This document shows, in pieces, positions 1-7,650 of a stretch of DNA of 64,000 nucleotides. Position numbers and translations under genes: made by a program. The stretch's first letter is position 1; each line of letters begins with the position of its first letter. The notes beneath the pieces were generated by a model, which did not search any database, was not told the origin of the DNA, and was given only the letters and a program-made list of their open reading frames with translations. The stretch is from an uncultured Lachnospiraceae bacterium (GTDB taxonomy: Bacteria > Bacillota > Clostridia > Lachnospirales > Lachnospiraceae), in contig CAJUCN010000006.1 in assembly GCA_910585005.1 (NCBI GenBank), positions 144,944 through 208,943 of the forward strand. The letters run 5' to 3'.

Positions 1-922
1 ATTCATCATATAAAACTATATTATTTTTGCTTTCCACATTCAAGGAAGAAAAATCCTTTTTATATCCATATATACTATCAAATGCTCCATCCAATTCCTC
101 ATTTACATCTATTGTACATATATCTGATATTTCATTATCTTTAATTGTTCCTGTCTTTTGTTTAGAACCTATTTCAGAATCAGACTTATACTGAACTTTC
201 ATTTTAGTTTTAGCAAGCCCTTCTGTTTTCTCAATTACATTTGCAACACCCTCTTTGGAAGTTGGTGAGGAAAAAATCATTTTGCCATTTTTACTACCTA
301 TCACTTTTCTAATAGAATCATCTATCCCACCAAATATTGGATTATAATCCCATTCTGCATTTAATGGATGAAAACGAAATGTTAACTCTGTTATTTTTTC
401 TACATCCTCAAGCGCATTTTTTACGCTTTGTGAAGTTTTGATCCCAGTAACATTTACCTTAGGGTGCGGCAACAGTTCTTGCCCCATTTCCTTTCTCTTT
501 TGATTTTCACAAAACACATATTCTTTAAGAATAAACTTAAATGACACTTTAAAACTTCTTATGTCAGGACTTTCCGATTGATTTTTGACTAATACCATTC
601 TATGATTTTTTAAAAATATCATGAACACTGAATACGGTGCAGACGGCACCTGCTTGTCAGTTTTCTGAAGTTCTCCTCCCAAAAGCTCTGACATAACATC
701 CACTACCATATCTTTAACAAGAACACCCTTTAATACCAAATCATTGTCATATTCTTTTATTTCACAATTTTTAAATAGATACCTAACTTTTTCAGACGCT
801 TCTCTTATTATACCATTTTTCAAAGCCGGCATTACAATATCGTCTAATCTTTTTAATAAAGGTTCTTCCTTTTTCCCAAAAACTAAATTTAAATTGGCAA
901 CCACCATTTGTTTTGAACTCAT
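1..922 (-). CDS. Unknown protein, 3' end cut by window edge
   Basis: An open leftward frame runs from an ATG at 922 to the window start (about 307 codons, no stop seen). A GGAGG ribosome site lies at 932-936. The product starts MSSKQMVVANLNLVFG and is a mixed alpha/beta-looking soluble protein without obvious membrane segments; I recognise no family. It lies beyond the DUF1492 gene, where phages often carry accessory genes, and has its own consensus promoter (1067-1095), unlike the tightly packed early genes upstream. This suggests expression in the lysogen and a host-benefit or defence role, but the function is not known. Confidence 0.75.
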   Translation of the reverse strand, partial: MSSKQMVVANLNLVFGKKEEPLLKRLDDIVMPALKNGIIREASEKVRYLFKNCEIKEYDNDLVLKGVLVKDMVVDVMSELLGGELQKTDKQVPSAPYSVFMIFLKNHRMVLVKNQSESPDIRSFKVSFKFILKEYVFCENQKRKEMGQELLPHPKVNVTGIKTSQSVKNALEDVEKITELTFRFHPLNAEWDYNPIFGGIDDSIRKVIGSKNGKMIFSSPTSKEGVANVIEKTEGLAKTKMKVQYKSDSEIGSKQKTGTIKDNEISDICTIDVNEELDGAFDSIYGYKKDFSSLNVESKNNIVLYDE

Positions 923-1066
923 AAATTAATTCCTCCAATACATTTTCCTACATCATACACCAAAATGCGACAATTAACCATATTACTAATAGGTAATATA
1001 AAAACACCCAACTGTTCGCCAGTCAGGTATTTAAAAAAATGTATTGAAGATATTTTCCATGTTATA

Positions 1067-1095
1067 ATTATACTATTTGTTATGTGACATGTCAA
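1067..1095 (-). promoter_or_regulatory. Consensus promoter for the gene at 1-922
   Basis: Read on the minus strand, a perfect -35 TTGACA (1090-1095) and a perfect -10 TATAAT (1067-1072) are separated by exactly 17 bp. A perfect 10-bp palindrome TGACATGTCA (1085-1094) overlaps the -35 and could be a repressor site. The predicted transcript would have a 5' leader of about 135 nt before the ATG at 922, including a small ATATTAC/GTAATAT hairpin. Confidence 0.75.
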
Positions 1096-1616
1096 ACAAT
1101 AAAATGCTCCAACGCGCTCTTATGAATTCTTAATATCTGCCTATAAGATTTTTTCATCTTTTCTGCAATTTTTCCTATACTTAATAGTCTTATATATCTG
1201 TATTCTAAGACCTGTCTTTCATACTCACTGTCAAGTTGCTTTATCTTGTCCCTGATCTCTTTGCCCTTCTTGGTTCTACAATATCTGTATTTCATATATC
1301 TTCTTTTCTCTCGATCTAACATAGCAGCATAAGAAGAAAGATCAGCATTATTATGTGCATGCGGCATACCATCATTAACAATTGCAGGCATCATTGCATT
1401 AAGGCGCATTTCCCTAATTATGAGTTCGCTTCGCTCCATCTGACGCATAATTTTCCCATACTCTTTTAAGTACTTCTTTTTTGCTTCTATTTCAGATATT
1501 TCTTCATTTTCCAGTAGTTTGCTATCCAATCTGATTACTACCCCCTTTCCCTTTTTTCTATTTTTAGGCATAAAAATACCAACCATCAAACATTGACGGT
1601 TGGCAGATATTATCAC
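1092..1616 (-). CDS. DUF1492/ArpU-like phage transcription regulator
   Basis: A 174-residue, highly charged helical protein. The last 60 residues have the region 4-like helix-turn-helix typical of DUF1492/ArpU regulators (an LEYRYI helix, then IGKIAEKMKKSYRQILRIH). In Firmicutes phages such proteins close the early operon and are thought to switch on late genes. The longest frame starts with GTG at 1616, overlapping the stop of the zinc-ribbon gene (GTGA). An ATG at 1571 (MPKNRK) is an alternative; the mRNA between the two can fold into a 10-bp hairpin (1579-1603), so the true start is uncertain. Confidence 0.7.
   Translation of the reverse strand: MIISANRQCLMVGIFMPKNRKKGKGVVIRLDSKLLENEEISEIEAKKKYLKEYGKIMRQMERSELIIREMRLNAMMPAIVNDGMPHAHNNADLSSYAAMLDREKRRYMKYRYCRTKKGKEIRDKIKQLDSEYERQVLEYRYIRLLSIGKIAEKMKKSYRQILRIHKSALEHFIV
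1579..1603 (-). promoter_or_regulatory. mRNA hairpin at the DUF1492 start
   Basis: On the minus strand CCAACCGTCA and TGATGGTTGG form a 10-bp stem (one G-T pair) around a 5-nt loop. It lies between the overlapping GTG start and the next in-frame ATG, so it could control translation of the regulator. No T-run follows, so it does not look like a terminator. Confidence 0.45.
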
Positions 1617-1816
1617 AAGCTATCTTTGTCTAGGTCATTTTCATATTGGTTCATTTTTCGACCAATCAAATTTCCGCATTCATTGCAAAACCACGAACCC
1701 AAAATAACTGTATCTGTTTCTTCTCCGAATACGTCTTTCTGATATATTCTGTCTCCCAATATGATATTTTTGCTCATGCACTTCGGACAATGCGTTGGAT
1801 TTTGAGTTGTCCACAT
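1613..1816 (-). CDS. Small zinc-ribbon protein
   Basis: A 67-residue protein with two CxxC knuckles (CPKC near residue 9 and CNEC near residue 44), as in rubredoxin-like or zinc-ribbon proteins. The ATG at 1816 follows an AAAGGAGAA site. It lies directly upstream of, and overlaps by 4 nt, the DUF1492 regulator, so the two are co-translated. Zinc binding is inferred from the cysteines; the role in the phage is unknown. Confidence 0.7.
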   Translation of the reverse strand: MWTTQNPTHCPKCMSKNIILGDRIYQKDVFGEETDTVILGSWFCNECGNLIGRKMNQYENDLDKDSL

Positions 1817-1915
1817 ATACTTTCTCCTTTTTCTTTTGTGATACAGAATTATAACACATCAACCGCCAATATTCAATTATCAAGGTACTATATAACCACT
1901 TTCCTCTAGCAAAAA

Positions 1916-2581
1916 TTATATTTCTGCCGGCTTCTCACACTGCTCAAACTCAATCACAAAAACATATGGATTGGCATACCAATCATAAGCGCCAACATCT
2001 TTTTTCTTTACAGTAGAATTCCATAATTCCACGAATGGTATGAGATGCGCTGCCCGTTCCCATTCTTCTGTATTTTCAGGAAACTGGGATAAGTAATGTA
2101 CAACGGTATCTCTGCCTATCCCCTCTTTAAGGATTTGCTCATTTGTAATCTCGTGAAGCTTCTCCACCCTAACATCTGTAACTTTAAGCCAGATCCGGGC
2201 AGCTTTCTTCGGCATATGGATAGAAGGTTTCCAGGGATTGTAAGGATCTTTAAATACTGTTTTGCAATCAGCCCTATATATGTAACCCCCGAAATCAATT
2301 CCACTGTATCCATCTTTATTACGCTTAAAAGTTTCCCTAATATACAGGATATCTCCCGGACAAATCGGGCAGATACGCTCTACAAGGCTTAATTTCTCTG
2401 TATGCTCTTCATTAGCATAATTATGTACTGCATAAGTGCGTTTATCCGCATCATAAAAGTTCATATCCGGCACAGTAAATTCATTCCCATCTTTACATAT
2501 TCGCCTTGTAACCGTCTTTCTCCCATCCAGTATAGCCCGAACCATATCGGTATTAAATAATATTGGTAATACTCTGCCCAA
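1916..2581 (-). CDS. ASCH-domain phage protein
   Basis: A 221-residue protein. The opening PILFNTDMVRAILDGRKT(V/T)RR-type stretch is the hallmark of phage ASCH proteins: the segment around TVTRR forms the predicted RNA-binding face, and KAARIWLKVTDVRVEKL is the second conserved block. ASCH proteins are RNA-binding or RNA-processing beta-barrels; some members hydrolyse modified nucleosides. Phages of Clostridia often carry it in the early operon beside DNA methylases, as here. The exact substrate cannot be read from sequence. Confidence 0.8.
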   Translation of the reverse strand: MGRVLPILFNTDMVRAILDGRKTVTRRICKDGNEFTVPDMNFYDADKRTYAVHNYANEEHTEKLSLVERICPICPGDILYIRETFKRNKDGYSGIDFGGYIYRADCKTVFKDPYNPWKPSIHMPKKAARIWLKVTDVRVEKLHEITNEQILKEGIGRDTVVHYLSQFPENTEEWERAAHLIPFVELWNSTVKKKDVGAYDWYANPYVFVIEFEQCEKPAEI

Positions 2582-2640
2582 TTGCTTTCACGCCCCTTCC
2601 AACTCTTCAATTTTATCCAATAGTTCCATAGGTTCATTAT

Positions 2641-2964
2641 TTAATTCCCTATCCCCTGAAATAAGTTCATCTGCCCGTCACACTGTTTTTTCTTTGGTTT
2701 CCGTGGTTGATACCCTTTTTCATTTTCCCCGAATGCATCTATCGGGTTTAGTGCAAAATCATGGCATCGGTTCGGGGATTTGGCGGTGCTTTCTTTTATT
2801 TCCCTCCCCTGTTTATCACACCATATCCCGTTTCCTGTGCACAAATAGCAACAATACCTACAATACTGTTTGGGCGTTCTTTCCGCAACGCACAGCTCCG
2901 GCAGGTTCGCCCTTGCAAGTGCCGCCGGAATAGGTGGACACACGGCATTTCCACATCTTACCAC
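2641..2964 (-). CDS. Cys-rich phage protein fused to a Dcm-type tail
   Basis: A 107-residue product in two parts. Residues 1-25 (MVRCGNAVCPPIPAAL...) match the final conserved block of C5-cytosine methyltransferases (GNAV.P motif). Residues 30-107 form a small cysteine-rich protein (CRYCCYLC, then a C, with a conserved IDAFGENEKGY stretch) found on its own in other Firmicutes phages. The frame overlaps the end of the adenine methylase by 7 nt. The simplest reading is that a cytosine methyltransferase gene was deleted and only its last codons remain in frame. The cysteine part may bind zinc. Function unknown. Confidence 0.6.
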   Translation of the reverse strand: MVRCGNAVCPPIPAALARANLPELCVAERTPKQYCRYCCYLCTGNGIWCDKQGREIKESTAKSPNRCHDFALNPIDAFGENEKGYQPRKPKKKQCDGQMNLFQGIGN

Positions 2965-3779
2965 TGCATCACCCCCTGTATATCTTCCATCTTCATCTGC
3001 ATGAATGGCTCAAAATTCATCCACAGTATTTCCCTTGTCTTTTTACATGCCTGGGAATAACAGGTTGTCTCTTCCCTGTGCCATCCCTTTAAACGGCTGT
3101 TGTATAAAACATTATCATAGCCAGATATTATTAGCGGCCCCTTGTGTGCCAATGCAACGTCCATCAGTTCATTATGGCACATATCATCCATCTCGAATTT
3201 GTACTGTTTTCTTCCGCATCTGGTATTAAATACATAGGGTGGATCCAGATAAATCAATACATTGGGATAGTTAAAACTCTTTATCAGCTCCACCGCCGGC
3301 CTGTTCTCTATCTGTACACCTCGAAGCCGTTCTGCTGCCTGGATAATCCTTTCTGGAAATCCTTTCCAGTCCATAGCAGCATAAGCACGTTCCCGCCCCT
3401 GTATGTCATTTTTCCATCCGACTTTTTCTCCCGTAGTACGGAAACCGTGCCCCATATTAAGGCGTATGCAAAAGTTTACAGCCTTTTGCAAGCTGTCTTC
3501 CGGTACCAGCGCAAAAGCATCCTTATGGGTCTGCCTTGCGTATGGCGTCCAGTAGATCTCATGCACCAGTTTTTCCGGGTCTTTCTTTATCCACTCGAAC
3601 AGGTTTACGACATTACCATCCAGGTCATTCACTGTTTCAATGTTACTGCGGGGCTTATTAAACAATACAGCCCCGGAACCAAAGAACGGCTCCAGATAAC
3701 TGTGATGCTCTGGAAAGAAATTTATGATCCAGTTTGCTATAGACCATTTACTCCCTGGATATTTCACTATTGCTTTCAT
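2958..3779 (-). CDS. DNA adenine N6-methyltransferase (Dam, D12 class)
   Basis: A 273-residue D12-class methylase that transfers a methyl group from S-adenosylmethionine to adenine N6. Visible motifs are KYPGSKW at the N-terminus, the cofactor motif EPFFGSGAV near residue 35, and the catalytic DPPY near residue 180. Its start overlaps the stop of the PAPS reductase-like gene by 4 nt. No cognate restriction enzyme is nearby, so it is an orphan phage methylase, probably protecting phage DNA or marking it for regulation. Target sequence unknown. Confidence 0.92.
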   Translation of the reverse strand: MKAIVKYPGSKWSIANWIINFFPEHHSYLEPFFGSGAVLFNKPRSNIETVNDLDGNVVNLFEWIKKDPEKLVHEIYWTPYARQTHKDAFALVPEDSLQKAVNFCIRLNMGHGFRTTGEKVGWKNDIQGRERAYAAMDWKGFPERIIQAAERLRGVQIENRPAVELIKSFNYPNVLIYLDPPYVFNTRCGRKQYKFEMDDMCHNELMDVALAHKGPLIISGYDNVLYNSRLKGWHREETTCYSQACKKTREILWMNFEPFMQMKMEDIQGVMQW

Positions 3780-4891
3780 TTAAAATCTCCTAAGTTTCCA
3801 TTCCATCCCGGAAGGTCAAACATGCTGATTTGCACTGCCGGGATGTCCTCCCAGCCTACGCCGATATAATCAAGCACCCTTCCCCATCCGTAATGCTCCC
3901 CTGTGACCTCATCTATACATACCTCATACATCCAGTAACGCCACGCCTTGGGATCATCTCCCCTTAGCCTGTCAAACCTGTGCGGACGCTTTTCTATATG
4001 GATCCCAAAACCACAAATATCACAGCCTGTCCGCTGGGCCTTTGTTGTATAAAGTTCCCCTTCCGGTTTTCTTTTGATTTCCCCATATGCTCCCGGAATG
4101 GGCACATTCAGATCAAGGGCAAGCTGCAAAATATCCTGCCTCATAAAAGGGGCAAACGGAGCGCTCCTTATTACATCTTTCCCGTAATAGTTACATCCGT
4201 TTTTCATCAGTGCGAACTCCCTCTGCCCTCCTTCGGACGCCATCAGCCCCAGGTAGGGGTAACTGTCATGCTCTTTTGCCCAGTTGTCACAAGGATCCTC
4301 TTTCATATGTTTGCAGCATTCCGCGGATACCTTGAAATCCGCACACTGGCAGCACAGGTCAGGTCTGTGGCTTTGATAATTGCCACCAAACTTTTCAATC
4401 CACTTATCCGGAAGTTTTATTTTTTCTGAATGCTGATAGTTTCCCTGTTTTCCCATATCGCCTGTCATGATCGCATGTATAAATGTTATTTTTTCAGCAT
4501 CTGGATCCTGTAGCAGGCTAATCTTCTTTGCCTTCATCTTGCTTATCACAGGGAACCCGAATTCCTGTATGATCTTGTGCTTGGGGATATCTGGGTACAC
4601 CGGGATTACGCCTTCCCGCTTATGGATCTTCCGGATGCTCTTATGTTCAAGCACCGTGGCTCCGATCGCTGGTACCTCATCCTCTGAATACCCAAGGCTA
4701 CGGATGAAGTAAAGCAGCGTAAGGCTGTCAAGCCCGCCTACGGATATATGTACATTTTTCCCCCTGGTGTCTACGATTTCTTGGTAAAATTCATGTACCC
4801 TCTGCTCTGCCCTTTTCACTTTCACTTCATAAGGCAATCTCTGCATGGCTACAAATCTTTTTATGTAATCCTTATCTGTACTCATTTTCAA
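3776..4891 (-). CDS. PAPS reductase-family protein of phage type
   Basis: A 371-residue protein with the adenosine-phosphate-binding loop of the PAPS reductase/DndC superfamily (HISVGGLDSLTLL near residue 49; family pattern SGGxDS). A cysteine-rich central part (CCQCADF, CCKHMKEDPC) and CDICGFG late in the protein suggest an iron-sulfur or zinc site. Phage members are widespread and tend to sit next to DNA methylases, as here. A role in sulfur-based or other nucleic-acid modification is possible but not shown. Lys of the usual SGGKDS is replaced by Leu. Confidence 0.8.
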   Translation of the reverse strand: MKMSTDKDYIKRFVAMQRLPYEVKVKRAEQRVHEFYQEIVDTRGKNVHISVGGLDSLTLLYFIRSLGYSEDEVPAIGATVLEHKSIRKIHKREGVIPVYPDIPKHKIIQEFGFPVISKMKAKKISLLQDPDAEKITFIHAIMTGDMGKQGNYQHSEKIKLPDKWIEKFGGNYQSHRPDLCCQCADFKVSAECCKHMKEDPCDNWAKEHDSYPYLGLMASEGGQREFALMKNGCNYYGKDVIRSAPFAPFMRQDILQLALDLNVPIPGAYGEIKRKPEGELYTTKAQRTGCDICGFGIHIEKRPHRFDRLRGDDPKAWRYWMYEVCIDEVTGEHYGWGRVLDYIGVGWEDIPAVQISMFDLPGWNGNLGDFK

Positions 4892-4966
4892 AAGGAACCC
4901 GCTATAGCATTACCCCGGCCGGAGGTTCGGCTCCTTTCTTCTACATATGGTCACGATCCACTATGT

Positions 4967-5119
4967 TTAATGGCAGGTATTGGCAATCCTTCCCTGCCGT
5001 TTCCTCTTAAGCTTTTGGGCTGCCAGTACTACCTCTGCCCAATCTCGATCAAATTTCATTATAAATTTCGTACTAAATCCTTTTTCATGGTTGATATCCC
5101 TGATCTCCCTTTCTGTCAT
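4967..5119 (-). CDS. Small phage protein, 50 aa
   Basis: An ATG at 5119 follows GGAGG with 6-nt spacing, and the frame ends with TAA at 4967. The product starts MTEREIRDINHEKGF and ends basic (QKLKRKRQGR). It is in series with the 46-codon frame upstream, whose TGA lies between the GGAGG and this ATG. No recognised domain. The strong ribosome site and position in a packed leftward operon make it likely to be real. Confidence 0.6.
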   Translation of the reverse strand: MTEREIRDINHEKGFSTKFIMKFDRDWAEVVLAAQKLKRKRQGRIANTCH

Positions 5120-5120
5120 G

Positions 5121-5261
5121 TCATACCTCCGTGTAATAAAGGTACGCCTGCCTTACCAGCTCATGAGTAAGTGCTTCATCTACTGTATAACCATAAGTCT
5201 TACAGTATTTATCCACATACTCCCGAAAACGATGGTTAAACATATATTCTTTCTGCAACAT
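5121..5261 (-). CDS. Small phage protein, 46 aa
   Basis: ATG at 5261 to TGA at 5121. Product MLQKEYMFNHRFREYV... is a short helical protein ending LVRQAYLYYTEV. It sits 22 nt downstream of the replication protein gene and its stop lies inside the ribosome-site spacer of the next small gene, which suggests coupled translation. Small orphans of this sort are common between phage replication and methylase genes. No function assigned. Confidence 0.55.
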   Translation of the reverse strand: MLQKEYMFNHRFREYVDKYCKTYGYTVDEALTHELVRQAYLYYTEV

Positions 5262-5283
5262 TTCTTATCACCATCCTTTATCT

Positions 5284-6051
5284 TCACTGCCTTTTGAGCA
5301 GTTCATTTTCAAGTGCTTCAAAGTCATAATCCCTCTGGGGGAACTGGTGGAACTGCCCCTGCTGCTTTGCCTTCACTTTCGGCTTTTTATATTTTCCCAG
5401 AAAATATTTTTCAAAAACAAATTCCTTCAGGAAATTTTCCGCATTTTTGACATACTTTTCCTGTGTCCCAAGAATCCTGCATGATTCCGCATAGTTCCGT
5501 GCACACTCAATGAGCATCTCTTCTGTCACCTTGCCGGTCATCAGCAGGTCGATATAGGCTGTCTCTGTCAAATACCGGTTGCTGTCTTTCGGATATACAG
5601 ACAGAAAATCCTCGAACCGCTCCACGGGGGATATAGGGGGTATATATGTTTCGTTTTGTTTATGTTTATTAATAGGTACACTTTGTGGTTCACACTGTGG
5701 TACGCTCTGTGGGTCGGTCTGTGGGTCACTTTGTGGTTCACACTGTGGTACATTTTTAACATCATTTTGTACCACAAGGCTGTTGAGGTGGTAGATTGCA
5801 GACTGGTTCCCCCCACGGGAGCGCCATGTAATAAACCCGTCTTGTTCAAGGCGGTTCCGCGCCCTCTTGATTGCCTGTGCATTCAATCCCGATTTCAGCA
5901 CCAGGACTGATACGGCTACCGTAAACTCTTGCTGCCAACCGGTTTTATTCGCTATGGACATAAGCGCATGCCATAGGGCGATAGCCGGTGAGGGCAGCGG
6001 ATTTAGTTCGAGCCTATCATAGAATGCTTTTATTTCGGCTATATAGTTCAT
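5284..6051 (-). CDS. Phage replication protein with helix-turn-helix head
   Basis: A 255-residue protein. Residues 1-95 look like the winged-helix head of phage replisome organisers (alternating helices, then RARNRLEQDGFITWRSR). A Pro/Gln-rich linker (PQxxP repeated six times, about residues 100-125) follows, then a helical C-terminal domain (YPKDSNRYLTETAYIDLL...) resembling DnaD-like tails. It probably recruits the helicase loader to the phage origin. The linker is encoded by six 12-bp repeats (5684-5755) that may double as initiator binding sites, as several phages place the origin inside this gene. Confidence 0.7.
   Translation of the reverse strand: MNYIAEIKAFYDRLELNPLPSPAIALWHALMSIANKTGWQQEFTVAVSVLVLKSGLNAQAIKRARNRLEQDGFITWRSRGGNQSAIYHLNSLVVQNDVKNVPQCEPQSDPQTDPQSVPQCEPQSVPINKHKQNETYIPPISPVERFEDFLSVYPKDSNRYLTETAYIDLLMTGKVTEEMLIECARNYAESCRILGTQEKYVKNAENFLKEFVFEKYFLGKYKKPKVKAKQQGQFHQFPQRDYDFEALENELLKRQ
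5684..5755. repeat. Six 12-bp tandem repeats in the replication gene
   Basis: Six consecutive 12-bp units on the plus strand share TGTGG at the start (TGTGGTTCACAC, TGTGGTACGCTC, TGTGGGTCGGTC and so on). They encode the PQxxP linker. Unit spacing close to one helical turn and position within an initiator-type gene fit iterons of a phage replication origin. They are not CRISPR repeats, as there are no spacers. Confidence 0.6.
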
Positions 6052-6060
6052 GTAATTACC

Positions 6061-6183
6061 TCACCTAACTTTCTTCTGCCTTTTCGTAATCTTCGCACCC
6101 TTCCTCATTCCCAACATATTGGCATTCATCAAGAAATAATTTTGCATAACAGATCCTAATGTATTATAAACACAACTATCCAT
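6061..6183 (-). CDS. Small basic phage protein, 40 aa
   Basis: ATG at 6183 preceded by GAAAGGGGAACT, TGA at 6061. The product starts MDSCVYNTLGSVMQNY and ends in a basic tail (RKGAKITKRQKKVR). It fills most of the space between the gene at 6239 and the replication gene. No known domain; the basic tail would suit nucleic-acid binding. Confidence 0.5.
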   Translation of the reverse strand: MDSCVYNTLGSVMQNYFLMNANMLGMRKGAKITKRQKKVR

Positions 6184-6238
6184 AGTTCCCCTTTCTCCGC
6201 CCGCCATCCCCATAACAGGCACGGCAGGCGGGATAAAA

Positions 6239-6982
6239 TTATGAGATCACTGTAAACTGGCCGCTGTAGTCGGCAAGTTCAAATTCAAGGTATTTCTTGA
6301 TGTTCTGCATGGCGGCATTCTTCCATGCGCCGCCATCCGCTTCAAAAAGTGCACAGGTTATTCCCTGCTTTTCCGCCATCCGGAAGATAAACTCGGATAC
6401 CGGCTGCTCAATCTCCATGAAAGTCCTGTATGGGCGGAGTTTGACCGGGTTGGGCACTATAGCGGCCTCCTTGGATGTAATTCCTGTCCTTACGGTTGCC
6501 TTCTGTGTAACACCGTTGTCCCCATACTCCGCAACACTGCCCTGCTCCACCGTGCCGGCAAACTTTAAGATCAGTTCTTTGTCCGTTCCAGGGTCATTTA
6601 AGAACTTCGACTGCACGTTAATGCAGAACTCCTCATGCTCAATAAACCTCCCGTATGTAAAATCCGGCACTTGTGCGGTAACCTTTACCAGGTATTCCCT
6701 GCCCCTCTCCTCATTAAGCTGGGAGAATAGATAAACCTCCCCGGGGCTTTTCACATGCACAATCATTTTGTCTGCCATGGCGTCAATATTCCCCTTAATG
6801 TAGTCCACAAGGCTGGTAAGCGTCCCCATGTTAACGTGGTCTGCCATCGGGATATGCTTGGACAATCTCGTAAGATCCTTATTAGAATAGACCTGTACGG
6901 TACCGTCCGGAAGTTTAACCTCCCTAATATCCATCTTGGATGCCCCAAGGCCTACCAAATACTCCAATGCTTTCTTAATCAT
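6239..6982 (-). CDS. Conserved phage early protein, function unknown
   Basis: A 247-residue soluble protein of a family common in early operons of Firmicutes siphophages. Recognisable blocks are DHVNMGTLTSLVDYI near residue 48, MIVHVKSPGEVYLFS, and a conserved end VPNPVKLRPYRTF...FRM...CALFEADGG. I know of no characterised member. It is flanked by the replication terminator-like gene and the replication protein, which suggests a DNA replication or recombination role. ATG at 6982 has an AAAGGTGGGA site. Confidence 0.65.
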   Translation of the reverse strand: MIKKALEYLVGLGASKMDIREVKLPDGTVQVYSNKDLTRLSKHIPMADHVNMGTLTSLVDYIKGNIDAMADKMIVHVKSPGEVYLFSQLNEERGREYLVKVTAQVPDFTYGRFIEHEEFCINVQSKFLNDPGTDKELILKFAGTVEQGSVAEYGDNGVTQKATVRTGITSKEAAIVPNPVKLRPYRTFMEIEQPVSEFIFRMAEKQGITCALFEADGGAWKNAAMQNIKKYLEFELADYSGQFTVIS

Positions 6983-7000
6983 GTTTTCCCACCTTTCTGC

Positions 7001-7417
7001 TTATAAAGCTTTCCTTAAATCAACAACCTTATCATTGTTTTCCAGCACTTCGCCTGTCCTTGTGTCAATAAGATCCCCGTCTATCTTCTTGACGGGCGGA
7101 TCCAGGTCAAGGACCATCTGACCCCTGATCTGTTTCCCATACTCCTGGGCATAGGTTTCCCCGGTCTCCAGGTCTTTCCCGATCGCCATCATCGTGCGTA
7201 CCGGGGATGAAGGGGCAAGCTTTGTCTCAACAGACATCTCCACTACTGCATCGTCCCTATTCTCATTCTGAGTAAAGCCGATCTTGATAGTAATCCCCCT
7301 TTTTACTTTATAGGGCGTGTTGGGATCCTGCATGTTTTCCAAGACCCTCTGCATGGCAGCGTTTGCTTTTTCCTGTAGTGCGCCGCCTGCAAATCCCTCA
7401 AGCTTCAATAGTTCCAT
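7001..7417 (-). CDS. Phage 'replication terminator'-family protein
   Basis: A 138-residue protein of the family annotated as replication terminator protein in Clostridia phages (ENMQDPNTPYKVKR near residue 26, then a beta-rich core and DLDPPVKK). The ATG at 7417 is preferred over an upstream ATG at 7435 because GGAGG lies between the two, 6 nt before 7417. It is co-transcribed with the gene at 6239. The name comes from annotation habit; I do not know of biochemical proof. Confidence 0.65.
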   Translation of the reverse strand: MELLKLEGFAGGALQEKANAAMQRVLENMQDPNTPYKVKRGITIKIGFTQNENRDDAVVEMSVETKLAPSSPVRTMMAIGKDLETGETYAQEYGKQIRGQMVLDLDPPVKKIDGDLIDTRTGEVLENNDKVVDLRKAL

Positions 7418-7650
7418 CTCATTCCTCCAAGTCATTGTGAATAGTTACATGTATTTCAAACCGGTTTAAAATCTAAATATGTCTTTGCCATACAGCCGCG
7501 CCACTGGCCGGGGCTGTATGGCCGGCACGGTTGTATAGGCTGTAGGCACAATCCATGGCATCCGTGATATGCCGCATGAACTTTGCGTGTTATGTTTACG
7601 GGTTTCTTTTAACTGCCTGTGTTTTTCAGCAGTCCGGTGTTTCAACCGAC
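7418..7650. other. Non-coding stretch with two palindromes
   Basis: About 230 bp without a convincing gene inside an otherwise packed operon. It holds a perfect 10-bp palindrome AAACCGGTTT (7458-7467) and an 11-bp inverted repeat GCCATACAGCC/GGCTGTATGGC (7487-7497 and 7512-7522). These may be an operator and an RNA hairpin that separates two parts of the early operon. No T-run follows on either strand. Confidence 0.5.

Noticed and set aside
744..929. Rightward 61-codon frame
   Set aside because: It is antisense to the well-supported leftward gene at 1-922 and has no ribosome site.
3144..3869. Rightward 241-codon frame
   Set aside because: It lies fully opposite the adenine methylase, whose motifs and overlaps with neighbours are clear.
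5656..5910. CRISPR-like short repeats
   Set aside because: The units are 12 bp, directly adjacent and without spacers; they encode a protein linker.
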